Shown here: piece after piece, positions 1-11,639 of the stretch
Numbering within the stretch: the first letter of the stretch is position 1
Layout of the letters: each line of letters opens with the position of its first letter
Assembly: GCA_030549335.1 (NCBI GenBank)
Contig: CM060194.1
Span: 35,112,171-35,176,170, forward strand
Source of the DNA: Pontederia crassipes
Lineage: Eukaryota > Streptophyta > Magnoliopsida > Commelinales > Pontederiaceae
DNA length: 64,000 nucleotides
Reading direction: 5' to 3'
Program-made: the position numbers and the translations under genes
The notes under the pieces: generated by a model
Database searches by the model: none
What the model was told of the DNA's origin: nothing
What the model saw: the letters and a program-made list of their open reading frames with translations, nothing else

Positions 1-2660
1 TGCTAATAAAATATGCATGCACATCAGTATATTAACCAAACTAACATTCTTACATGAAAGATAATTGTGCAAAGGTTCATCGAGCACAAATGTGAAAGTT
101 TCTCTTCTTAAAGAATTTTGTTCTCTAAATTTAGTTACATATTTCATAGCATTCTTATAAATTTTTTATCCTCTCATTTTTCATGTTGCATCTTTCTTTT
201 AAAATAGTTCCTTCAACAGCTATAATTAATGAAACTTTTCATTAACTTTTTCCTTTGGTCTGGATATACGAATTGATGTGCATGATTCAGTAAGTATCTC
301 TGTTACTTGTCATAGTTAGCTACAGGATAGCAGTAGAGTGAAAGAAGAAGTGTATGCATGCATACATGTGTGAGACAGCACCAAGACTATCTCATTAGTT
401 TCTGCTGTCATAAGGGCGAAAAAATGAAGCATTTAGATTAATGTTGTCAAGTTCGAATTTCTACCTGAATTTATTTTAGAGAATGTGAACTTGTATCATA
501 AAATACATAAATACTTTAGAGTTTAAATACAATATTAATTTAATAATCATTATTCTATAAATCATATTAAATATATTAATAAATACAAAATAAATTAAAA
601 TAACTTGAATATTAGTGAATAAAATTTACAATAATAAACTTGCAACAAGTTCAAGTTCAATTCATTTTAAAATTGTCAAGATAAAAAAAATAGTATGTTC
701 TATTTGAAGTGTCACTGGTTCAAATAATGAAATCAACAAATTTAGGTATAAATAAATAAATGTGAAAAAAATTAGTATATTATTTTTCAATATTTTTTTG
801 CCTAAAGTATTATTATTATTCTCATCATCCATGCTTTCATCATATGATTTAATTTTTATTTAACTATTATGGTCCCAATAATGAAGTAATAAACCAATTT
901 CATTGGAAATATAATATTAATATGAGAATTTTTGTTTTTATACATTTTGTGATATAATGTATATAATATGAATTAGCATAAAATAGGGAAACAAGTTGGT
1001 TCTACCAAAGTTTCTAACCTACAACCTTCTCATGAACTTAACCAATAGCATCCACTAATTGAGCCCAACAAATGTGATGTATGTTCATCAAGTTTGATAC
1101 TTAATCGTACGACTGAACCATTTCTATTGAATAGAAATGCATTTTAGTCAGAGTTTACTGATATTTCTAATTTAAACCTGAGTCAACTTGGTTTTTGACT
1201 CAAGAAACATAAAATCGTAAATTCTTAAATACTAAAATAATTGATTTAACAATCTTGCTTTAGATACTTATTCTCTCTTCTATCCTCATCCCCTTTGGTT
1301 TACTCGCTCACCCATCCTCTCCGCACTTCCAATATCCTCCCTCCCCCTTTGCTTCCTATTTCTTAGCTCATAAACATGATGATGCTCCTCCTATTCTCAA
1401 CATCTCTCCTAATCAACTTTGTCGCCCAAAATAGGACAGTATAAAAGAAGTCATCATCCTAGATATAGAGTGCTCAAGTGAGCTCTAGAGGGGATGTTCA
1501 TAGGAAAATATTTGTTGATGGATGTGCTTCACATTGATTTTTATGTCGCAACACCTTCAAGTGGTAGAAATTGAAAATTGTTATTACATGTTAATTTTCT
1601 AACACTCATAATTTCTCTGCTCCATGTCACTCGGGCAAGACATTTCTTTCGACCTTTCGGAGATCATATGTCAACAAGCCCGATTTGGATACACTTGCTG
1701 GGGATGTCATAGGAACTCTGCAATCCTACTTCTATCAACCCGCATCACTTCATCTTTTGGTACCCAGCTTAGGCTGGATGTACAAAAGGAAGCAAGTGCA
1801 TATTTGCTCAAATCTATGTCGAGCTAAATTTCTCATAACCGATTAAGCAAGGAGTCTAGGTCAAAATTGTGAGAGAACATCAAATACTTTAGCATGAGAA
1901 TCTTCCTAACTTATGTTCCACCTGTAGGCTATTTGGTCAGAGGCATGCCCGACGGCACTAGTGGTCGGCTCCTCATCTACTAAGGCTCGAAATGCCATGG
2001 TGGTTCTAAATGCTACCAACTAGGTCCTTCTCTTTGGCTCATGAATGCAATCTTTTCAGAATCAACGTCAGCCATAATTGGCTATGGAGATGTTAGCCCT
2101 CACGGGCCTTTAATTTTGGTCCGCCATCAACCGGGTGATGCTCCAATTCAACGTCCAAAATTATCTCACACTCCATATCACTTTGCTGTCTAGCATGTCC
2201 TTCTTGAAACCATTGTATTAGCCCTGATTGCATGATCTCGAGCATCAAATGCAACCTTTATCCTACTTTCCCTCTGCTATTATTAAGACTCATGGTCCTC
2301 TAACGCACTCTTTATTGAAGGGTCACGAGAAATATCGGCTCCCAAGATTACGCATCAAATGCCACTTTCCCTCTCCCTCGTTCTTATTATCAACACCTGT
2401 TTCAACAAAAAAGTCTTTCTCACACGTTTCCTAACATTTTTCTCTCTTGCATCCAGTTTCAATGTAGTTCATGACCAATAGTCCCCACTTACTTGAAAAT
2501 GAACATGCTTGCTTCATGGAAGACCTCTCATAAAGGAAGTATAGATTCTTCATTTTCAAATTTTAAAAAGAAAACCAATGCTGGTAAACCTAATAAGAAT
2601 AAAGGTAAAACTTCTTCCACATTTTTTCATGCCAACGACCACTTGAATGTATAGTTCACC
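1..2660. other. AT-rich intergenic sequence, no gene recognised
   Basis: The first 1.2 kb is very AT-rich and lacks open frames. From about 1260 to 2520 the composition is more balanced and short open frames occur, the longest at 1624-1827 (67 codons), but none resembles a known protein and none has convincing splice partners. This stretch could be an old transposon remnant. I see no terminal repeats or target duplications in it apart from the LINE target site at its end. Confidence 0.5.
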
Positions 2661-2676
2661 AACTAAGATTGACCTT
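2661..2676. repeat. LINE target-site duplication, left copy
   Basis: AACTAAGATTGACCTT is repeated exactly at 8662-8677, directly after the A-rich tail of the LINE. A perfect 16-bp duplication fits target-primed reverse transcription and fixes the left end of the element at about 2677. Confidence 0.92.
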
Positions 2677-2799
2677 GATATAGGAAAAAAACCCAACTCA
2701 ACCCAAGAAACCCTAGCGCCTCCCTTGCCGCCACGGCCTGTGCCCCTGCGCCGGTCTTCGGCAACTCTTGCCGGGACAACCCACCATCCTCCCGCAACC

Positions 2800-4349
2800 A
2801 TGGGGAAACCTCCGGATCTTCTAGATTCCATGAATCCAACCGGCGTTCATCTTCCCCCACCACTCTTCTCCGAAACTCGTGTTACTTACAAAGATGTTAT
2901 CTCCGACAACGCTCGAGATGCAGGAACAATGATGCATGGTCACGAGATCCGTCGGGCCTCTGAAACCATTTCGCCAAACCAATTGAGAAGTATTCAACTT
3001 GAGATCACAGAGGAGGTGGTCATCCTAGAGGCGGAGGTGGCCGCCCGCTCTGTTGAGCTGAAGTTGTGTTTAGTGGGTAGAGTAATTGGCAACCTTCCAT
3101 TGGATCTACTCATATCGGAGCTGCCAAAACTATGGGGACTACAGAATGTTGTGAATATTACTGATATGGGTAACAAATTCTTACTTTTGGCTTTCACTTG
3201 TATGCAGGAGCGCCTCCGAGTTACTAACCGGAGGTCCATGGCTCATACGAAATCAAATGGTGGTGGTCTCGCAACCAACACCTTACTTTAGGGCAACCGG
3301 AGATCTGCCACAAAAAATTCCAATCTGGCTGCGTCTTGATGGTATGTTGTATGAGTTGCATAATCGTGAATCTATCTCCAGAATTGCAGGTTGTTTTGGT
3401 ACGTTGTTATGTGTTGACCAGCAGGTAGGCTCCAATGGTGATTATGGCGTAGTTCGGACCTGTATTGATCTGGACTTGACGTGGCCGATCAAACAAGGTC
3501 TGGATCCGTAATTCCGACGATAGTAGGTTCTTTCAATGAGCTACCTATGAAAATCTTTCGATCTTCTGTTTCCACTATGGCCTTGTGGGACACCGCTTAG
3601 AGCGGTGCTTGTAGTCAGCAGAGGCCGGAGCTAATGGAAAGAGGGTATTACTTTTCGGTCCTTGGTAGAGACGTTCCCTGGTCGGCGCTGGACTGGGCCA
3701 GCGGACAATAATCGGAGCGGTGGTGCTCGAGATGAACACCGGAGGGTCCCTGGTAGCACCAATAATGGTGCTCGGGATCGGTCTCCGGCCATCTCTAGAA
3801 GCGCCGACGTGCATACCGAGCCATGGGGCCCGGTTCAGGCTGCTGAACCGGAACAGGCACATAACCGTTATGACATCCTCTCAAATCTTGATCTCAACCA
3901 TTCGCTAGGCGTGAATGGACGAGATGAGAACGTGTGTATGCTCAACAGTCACCCTAACGGGCTGACGCACGGCGTGCATTGCCCTAATAGCGGGTTAACG
4001 ACTTTTGCTACAGACTCATCCACCAATGATAACGCGACACATGGAGCGCACCATGGTCGTAATGCCCGCACACCGGATCGTGCGCCACGTGCCCCCATCT
4101 CTAATGCTGAACAAATGGACTATGAGGTCGCTTTTCCTCCCCTTGTTGGTACCTTGCCTTTTGCTACTAACCACTCGGCTAGTGTTGGCTACCTCTCCCC
4201 CTCCGCGCGTGGAGTCATCGGAGCAAATCCGTCCACGTGGGGAGATGGCTACTCAACAGATCCAAAATAGGCCTCTCGATCATGCAACCTTCGCGGCTAA
4301 GGTCACAGATAGGCTACAGAACACTGTGGAAGAGCTCGAAGAGGGATAG
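2800..4349 (+). pseudogene. LINE ORF1 (gag-like: DUF4283 + zinc knuckle), broken
   Basis: The start is placed at the ATG at 2800 (MGKPPDLLD...), because open sequence upstream of 2677 lies outside the element. The DUF4283-like core includes KLCLVGRVIGNLP and DMGNKFLLLAFT at about 3060-3210. The frame is then lost near 3228 and continues in another frame (QPTPYFRATGDLPQKIPIWL at about 3270-3330). A CCHC knuckle follows at 3567-3608, ENLSIFCFHYGLVGHRLERC, with stops in the neighbouring frames. The second zinc-binding Cys is Tyr (TAT where TGT is expected), so the knuckle is damaged. A polar, proline-rich tail follows to about 4349. The role in live elements is RNA binding and ribonucleoprotein formation. 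Confidence 0.85.
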
Positions 4350-4590
4350 ATCCAGCAAGAGCAGGATGGTGAGGAAGAAGAAGAGGAGGCTCCGGACGAG
4401 GATCTAATTCCACTACCTCGAAAGGAGACCAAGCGCAATAGGACAAGGAAAAAAGTGTCGATGTCATTACTCCCCCCTTTGCAATAAATCTTAAAGACAC
4501 AAAAGACCAAGAAAGGTAAACCTAAAACTTTAGAAGATCTTTCTCGGTTGGATCTTTGCAAGGGAACGAGGAACCATCATCAGTTAATAC

Positions 4591-7500
4591 ATGAAGCTAG
4601 TCACATGGAATTGTAGAGGGGTGCACCAGAGTAAAGTCTATGAGTGGCTTCACAAGCTCATTAACAGGTATCATCTAGATGTCATTGTTTTGCTAGAAAC
4701 ACATGCTACTAAACAACAAGTGGACATTGTTCTAAGAAGGTTAGGTAACCAGTGGAGCGGATACTGCCAGGAGGGCGATGGCACTTCTGGCGGCATCCTT
4801 CTCATGTGGAAATACCAAAACATTCATGTTACTCCTATTAGCAAGGAGAGTCAGGTCCTTCATACAGTAATAACATATGGTAGTTTCTCATCTCTTATAA
4901 CATGCGTCACTGCTCCTTTGGCACGAACTATGTTGTTTAAAAAACTTATGAACATCAATGTGGATATTATACCATGGATAATTCTTGGAGATTTTAATTG
5001 CGTCTTGCAACCTTCTGATAAGAAGGGAGGTAGACCTTTCTATCCAACTAGATCAATTAGAACCTTCCAGGAGCTTATTGAGAAACAGGATTTGGTGGAT
5101 GTGGACCTTACTAGAACACAACACACCTGGTGTAATAATAGGCAGGGGGTGCTAGAATTCTAAGTAGATTGAATAGAGTGTTAGTCAGTAAGGAATGGAT
5201 AATGGCTTATCCTAAATTATCCCTCAATACACTTGCTAGATGCCCTTCAGACCATGCCCCACTATGGTTCCAAACAAGCCTGAAACATAAACGTGGCAAA
5301 CAATTCAAATATGAACATTTCTAATTCCAATATAGTGAACCAAAGGAGATTGTTAAAAGGGAGTGAACTCAAGATAGGATCTCCACACATGCTTTAAAAG
5401 CAATTAAGTCCAAGACTACCCACTGGAACTATAATACTTTGGGTATCTTAGAGTACAGAGTTGAGCAAGTCTTAGCAGAAATCCAGAGCTTAGAACTTAA
5501 TGATAGTACCACTGGGTTGGCAAAAGCAGAGTGTAGTACACTTAGGGCTGCCTCTCACCTTCATGCAGCATTGAGAAGGCAAATTAGTATCAAATGGTGG
5601 TCGAAATCAAGGGTTAATGGATTAAAGATGGGACAAGAACACAAAGTTCTTTCACTTAAGCACAATAATTAGGCAAAGAAGAAACAAGATCTCGATGCTA
5701 ATTGACAATGAGGGGCAAAAAATAGAAGATGGTGAACATATTAGAGCTATGTTTGTTAGTCATTGTAGTAATCTTTGGCGTCAGGAAAACACTCCCATGA
5801 TCCCAATGGATCTTTGGCCAGATTTACCTAGGATTGATGATAACTCACATCATATGCTTCTAGCTCCCATATCATGTCAGGAGATTAAAGGTGTTATTTG
5901 GGACATGCCACTAGGCAAGGCCCCAGGGCCAGATGGGTTCACAATAAAGTTCTATAGGAATTATTGGGATATCAATGGGGATAAATTATGTAAAGAAATT
6001 CAAGCCTTTTTTTCAGACTGGGCAGATGCCCAAGGACTAGACATGGACAACACTTATTTTTATTCCTAAAAAGCAATCACCAAGATCAGTAAATGATTAT
6101 AGACACATATCATTATGCAATGTGTTGCTAAGATTATTGCAAACAGGTTAAAACTCATGTTACCCAATCTCATTGACCCTACACAGTCTGCATATGTTGC
6201 ACAAAGATTAATACGGGATAATATCCTTATTGCACAAGAACTAGCACATTATATGGGGAGAAGTAGGAGGAAAAATATGTTAATCAAGGCTGATATGGAT
6301 AAGGCTTTTGATAGAGTATCTTGGCATGGGATTGAATCAGTGCTGCACATTGTGAATTTCCCACCTAAATTCATTCATTGGGTGTTAACTTGTGTGACCT
6401 CCCCAAATTTTAGGTGCTGCATCAACGGGGTGTTATCACACAATTTCAATAGCAATCAGGGCATTAAGCAAGGGAACCCTCTCTCCCCTTACATTTTCAT
6501 TCTCGTATCACAAGTCATTTCCTCCCTACTTAACAATGAGGTTCAAATGGGTAACATCATTCCTTTCTCCATTAGGGACTTCCACATGAGCCATCTAGCT
6601 TTTGCTGATGACCTAATTATCTTCATTGCTGCCACAAAGAAGAATTGTATAAATCTTAATAAAATCCTTCAGCTTTAGAGGTTAAAACCCCAAAAGTCAG
6701 AGTTATACTTACGTAACAAAATGAATGCTAGAAGAGCAAATCTTATCACACAAACCCTTGGAATTCAGTTAGAAAGGTTTCCTTTCATTTATCTTGGAGT
6801 TCCTATATCATATAAGATGATACCAACTAGTGAACAGAGGACCCTCATTGATCGGATCTCTTCTAGACTTGTTGGGTGGAAGAGGTGCACACTAAATCAG
6901 GTGGATAGGTTCACCTTAATCAACTCAGTCATAAACTCTATCTTTGTGTACTCCATGGGGGTGACACATGTCTCCAATGGAATGATGAAATCTCTCGAGA
7001 AAATCTCAAGGGGCTTTCTCTGGGATTCTAATGGAAACAAGCGGGGTCTGCATTTCCTGAATTGGAACACTATCCAACTACCCAAAGGTGATGAGGGTTC
7101 AGGTATAAAAAAATTACAAAACATTCGTACTTCCCTCTTAGCTAAAAGAGTACAGACTCTTCTAAATGGGGATAATAGCAACTAGGCCAATCTAGTTACT
7201 GCTAAGTATGGGAAGCTGAAACTGTGGTTAGATCCCACATATCATGAGACCCTAAACTGTCATCCTAACATAGCTTGGTCGTGGAAGTTAATCATGGACA
7301 CAACACAAAAATAAGAACTGGATTTACAAAAGTGATTAGTGATGGCCAGCACGCTAGTATCTTGATGGATCCTTGGATCTCGGATATCCCCCTTGCTTTT
7401 AAACCTACTTTTGTCAATGTAGAAATTATATCTTTTGAACCTAATGTCGACATGCTCATTACTAACAACACATGGAATATCCAGATGCTTCATTCCTGCT

Positions 7501-8635
7501 TTGGTAAGCAACTAATATCTCAAATTGTCTCTATTCATCTGCTCGCGTCTAATGCCAATGATGAATCATGGGTGTGGATGACTGATCTACATGGCCGAGC
7601 TAATGGAAAAAACTGTTTACCATTTCCTGTGCAGGCATAGCTGCTCGGCCTTAACATCTGGAGGGCTCCGTTGGAACTCTTTGTGGCAAAATAAAGTCCC
7701 CCATAAAATTTCGATCTTTTTATGGAAATTAATGCACAATCGGCTCCCTACCAAGGATTTATTTATGCGTTTTGATAACTCTGTGAATACGGATTGCACT
7801 TTCTATGGTTTAACTGTTGAATCAAACTACCATTTATTTTTCCAATGTTTAGTTTCTCATGAGCTTTGGACGATCTTTCAGCAACAAATAAACTATAATT
7901 TTGATTTTTTTTGGACTCTTGGCATGTGGGAGATTGGATCAAGGAAGGTCGTTCATTGGACCAAAGATCAAAGCGAGTTTTCTGTCACTTTTTGGTTTTT
8001 GTCTTTGGGGGCTTTGAAAGTCTAGAAACGATTGTCACTTTAGTTCCAAAAGAGCAACCATGCTTTGTGTTTGGGAGCAAACTCGTGATGCGCATAATGA
8101 ATTTATTTGCACCCATGTTCCTGAGGCACATCACCCCCAAGACTCTAGGCGAGTCCGGTGGGAGCCCCTGGCAAATGGTTGGGTTAAGCTCAACTCGGAT
8201 GGATCCTTCCGGGATCCATCCTTGCCGGGGGGAGCAGGCTACATTATTCGTGCCCATAACAATTCTTTTTTGGCTGCAGGGTGTTGTAGGAGGAATGCTG
8301 ATGAAATATTAGAGCTGGAAGCTTGGGGTCTAATGCAGGGGCTAGCGGCTTGTAAGAAGCTCGGCTTCCTCAGAGTCATTGCTTAGTTGGACTCAAAGAT
8401 TCTAGTCAAGATTACCACTAGGGAGCACGACACTCTATGGAGACTACAGAACATTATGGGACATTTCCAAGGATTTTCAAGCTTTTCAAATACAACATTG
8501 TAATAGATCTTGTAATAGGGCAGCTGATTTTTTGGCGGATTTTGATGTAACTCATGACATCGATATCCTATGTGAGCGGGATCTTTCTCATAATCTCCTC
8601 ACCATTTTGTATCAGGACGTTTCTTTGGTAACTTA
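4591..8635 (+). pseudogene. LINE ORF2 (endonuclease, reverse transcriptase, zf-RVT, RNase H), broken
   Basis: It opens with MKLVTWNCRG at 4591. The endonuclease motifs WNCRG, LLETH, ILGDFNC and, near 5245-5260, SDHAPL are all readable. An indel in a G run near 5146 breaks the frame before SRLNRVLVS. Reverse transcriptase follows with KAPGPDGF (5922-5942), RLKLMLPNLIDPTQSAYV, MDKAFDRVSWHG (6295-6330), KQGNPLSPY and the catalytic FADD (about 6601-6612). There are frame changes near 6060 and 6115 and stops at about 6676 and 7183. The zf-RVT part reads WQNKVPHKISIFLWKLMHNR at 7684-7740. RNase H begins at NSDGSF (about 8191) and reaches ADFLADFDV near 8530. In live elements this protein nicks the target and copies the RNA into DNA. 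Confidence 0.92.
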
Positions 8636-8661
8636 ATGATATCTAACTTCAAATTAAAAAA

Positions 8662-8677
8662 AACTAAGATTGACCTT
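8662..8677. repeat. LINE target-site duplication, right copy
   Basis: Exact copy of the 16 bases at 2661-2676, directly after the A-rich tail. The first one or two A residues could belong either to the tail or to the duplication. Confidence 0.92.
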
Positions 8678-10338
8678 ATTTTATATTATTATTTTAATTG
8701 AAGCTAATGTTTTAGTCTAACTCATGTGACTTTTAGTTTGAGTTTCACAATAGTACATTTTTATTCTTTTTAATTTATTAGTAGGCATGTAACCTTTAAT
8801 TCAACTTCACAAAATAATTTTCTAAATTTATTTTCCAATGTAGATAATATCTATATGCATTTATTTTGTATAAAATAGGTAACTTCAATCTTAATTTCAT
8901 CACTCTTTTAAGGCACAAATTAATCTTTCCTCCAATCAGCCTCACATCGAATTTGTTTCGGTACAACTTTTTGAGGAAGGTTGTTAAAATCGCGTCTTGA
9001 CACTTAAACCCGACCGATTCTATGTATCTAGGGGTTGAGAAGGTATAAAATTGTAAATAGGGTTAAAATCGGATTTGAGTGCATTTTAGTTCGATAGAAT
9101 CGGATGAAATCATGTAATCGGACGAGTTGGATAGTTGAATCACCGAATCAAGTTCTAAGGTCAAGTTATGTAAATTTTTTGTTACAAAAAGGGTAGTTAT
9201 GGGCAACAAAAAACTAAATGTTAGGGCTTCACTTGGATGGCTGTCACTGCCCCCTGCTTACGGGTTTGTTTTCTCCATCTCGTACACTCTTTGGCGTTTG
9301 TAGGTCCCCGACGGTCTGCAATGAAGTTGACGATCATTGGCCCGGCGAGACGACATCATGACGAGTGTGTAGAGGCACTGATGGCTTTCCTCATGGCCCA
9401 GGAGTCAGGACGATCCGATGACATTAGGAGCATTTCACAGCTTTCTGCGTAGTTACTTCAGGTCGCTCCAACTAGGTGACAAATTGAATTCGACATTCCA
9501 TGCTCCATTTGCCTCAGGCGAGTTTCTCAGCTTCTTGGTTTCTCAACAGCCAGAATACCTCTCTTTGTGATGAATGGCCAAGTAGAAAACCCTAGATTAA
9601 AATCCATCTATTTGTTTATTCCAATCCTTTATTTTTCTAACGACATTTGATGCTATGCCTCTGCTTGCAAATATTGTCACATCATGCCCTTTAACTGTGT
9701 TGATGTGCATACATGTTTAAGTTTTATGCATGAACATGGATGTTTCTTTTCAGTTTTCACAGCTATGCCTTTGCTTTCTATTTTTTTTTTTTAATTTGTA
9801 GATTGAAGATGAAGTTGAACTTCTGGACTCATGAACATGGATGTTTCTTTTCAGTTTTCACAGCTACTTTGTTCTCTATATTTTTATTAGAAATTGTAGT
9901 ACTATTATTATGCTTTATGTTTTTATAGAAATCAGTGTACTTCATGTATTATCTACTTGTTGGGTCTGGTGTTTATAATCTGCATTCAATTACAGGCATA
10001 GCTAAAAGGTGACCAAAAGTATAATAGCTACTAATACTATTGCCTCAAGTACAAAAGGTGACCAAAAGTATTGTGGGAAGAATATTCTATAATTATTATC
10101 CTCAGGAAAAAACAATCTTTTTAACATTAAAAAATATGATAACTTCAAAATGTTGTTCAATTTGATCTGAACATCAAATTTGAGACATTAAATTGAGAGT
10201 AAAACTTAAATTTGATGGCGACTCAATCAAATATGCATTTGAAATTATTTTCTCAAATATCTTTCTTGAACCAAACTTACTAACTAAAATTTATATTAAG
10301 TGCTCTTAATAAACCTCTTTTTGTGTAAGTGTAAAAGG
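8678..10338. other. Intergenic sequence between LINE and CACTA block
   Basis: No gene is recognised. The part from about 8950 to 9180 has the look of a decayed dispersed repeat (recurring TCGGA/AATCGG words). A 71-codon open frame at 9237-9452 has no family resemblance. A short direct duplication lies at 9729-9866. Confidence 0.4.
9729..9866. repeat. 37-bp direct duplication, 101 bp apart
   Basis: The 37 bases at 9729-9765 (core GAACATGGATGTTTC) recur at 9830-9866 without a visible mismatch. The segment in between is T-rich. This is a local tandem duplication, with no coding signal. Confidence 0.85.
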
Positions 10339-10389
10339 ATACCCTACAAGAATTTTTCAATTTTCCGACGGATATATCCATCGAAAAAG

Positions 10390-11470
10390 TGATGAAATCC
10401 ATCGAAAAATTGAGTAGTCGAAAACTCATCTTTCAAAAATTCCAATGGATTACAATGGGATATTTGTCGGAATTTGAGAAGGCACACAGTCCCTCCCAAA
10501 TTCAAAAGGGGCGAGCACGTCGGAGTTACTGTCGACAGATCCGTCGACGGAACATCCGACAGCGATGGCCCATGGAAAGGCTCGACGAGCAGGTCCTGTC
10601 GAAAGCTTCTTTGGGATTCTGTCGTCAAAACATTCATTGGAGGACTCCCGTCGAACGTTTCGGCAGGCACACCCCACCGGACCGTCGGGCAGGAGACATC
10701 CCCGTCGAGGTTTGCGAGGGTAACATCCGCCAAAAACTTTTATTTTAAATATAAAAGCATCATACGTCAGCTTCCGGATCCGGTGGTTGGATCCGGTCGC
10801 TAACGGCTGTCTTGTCGAGGAGAGAAGGAATGGTCGCCAAAACCGGATGGGTCGTCAGATCAATTGCACGCGCCGGATCCGACAGCCATGCGGCCGGGTC
10901 AATCCAACACACTGCCCATCTGGATCCGACGAGCTGATTTGGCACATCGCCCGGCTGGATCCGCCACCTTGTGCACTGGATCGGCCACCAACTGTCGGAT
11001 CTGGCAGCCTGTGCACCAACACCAGATCGACCACTAGCTGTCGGATCCGACAACTTGTGTATCGAATGCGTCAAATCGGCTGCATGTGTGTCAGATCCAA
11101 TCCCCTATCCGCTGGATCGACCGCTTGTGTGACGGATCGGCCACCTGTGCGTCGGATCTGGCCCTCAACATAGGATCCAACCGCCTATGCGTCGGATCCA
11201 GCCGCCAGCGTTGGATCCAGCCTGTGCACCGAATTTAGCAATCATGCAACCGATTCAATAGCTTGTGCACCAGTTTCAACCACCTGACGATCGTAGGGAG
11301 AGGGAGAGGGGGATGGCGGCCGGAGCTGGATCACCGGAGTTGTGGAAGGTCGTCGGAGCCGTGGGAGTCGTCGTCGTGGGAGATATTTAGGGGAAGAGAG
11401 ATAGCGGTGTGAGGGAAGGGGGAACGAGTGAGAGAGATATAGGGAGAGAGGGGGGCGGGGGAACGAGTAG
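10390..11470. repeat. GC-rich subterminal region with degenerate GGATC-centred short repeats
   Basis: From about 10460 the composition becomes GC-rich. Between about 10770 and 11230 a loosely tandem motif of roughly 20-28 bp recurs, built on (T/C)GGATC(C/G)G plus CTTGTGCAC or CTGTGCACC. About 11290-11470 is a GA-rich stretch. Open frames here (longest about 130 codons) contain no known domain and are best read as by-products of the repeat. Confidence 0.6.
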
Positions 11471-11639
11471 GGAGAGGGAGGAAAGATTGGATTGAAAAAA
11501 AAATTAGAGTTAGCGATAGATAAAACCTTCGATAGTACCCATGGGTGTCTATCCGTTGGTAATATCGAAAGGTGGACCCATCAGTAAATAGAAAATTAAC
11601 ATATTAATCATATATTTTATCTTATATTATGATATAATA

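Larger units (their letters stand above)
2677..8661 (+). mobile_element. L1-type LINE (non-LTR retrotransposon), full length but decayed
   Basis: A complete LINE layout is visible on the plus strand: an ORF1 with a DUF4283-like domain and a zinc knuckle, then an ORF2 with apurinic-type endonuclease, reverse transcriptase, zf-RVT and C-terminal RNase H. It ends in a short A-rich tail (about 8651-8661). The 16-bp direct repeat AACTAAGATTGACCTT flanks it, so the insertion is about 5985 bp and looks full length rather than 5'-truncated. Both ORFs are broken by several frameshifts and stops, so the copy cannot move itself. The order of domains, including the RNase H after the reverse transcriptase, is that of plant L1-clade LINEs. 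Confidence 0.93.

Noticed and set aside
9237..9452. 71-codon frame as a small gene
   Set aside because: No recognisable family, no start context or neighbouring exon that supports it; chance occurrence is sufficient.
10344..11173. Several 100-130-codon frames in the GC-rich part of the large CACTA
   Set aside because: Overlapping frames on both strands over short degenerate repeats; no domain, no splice partners.
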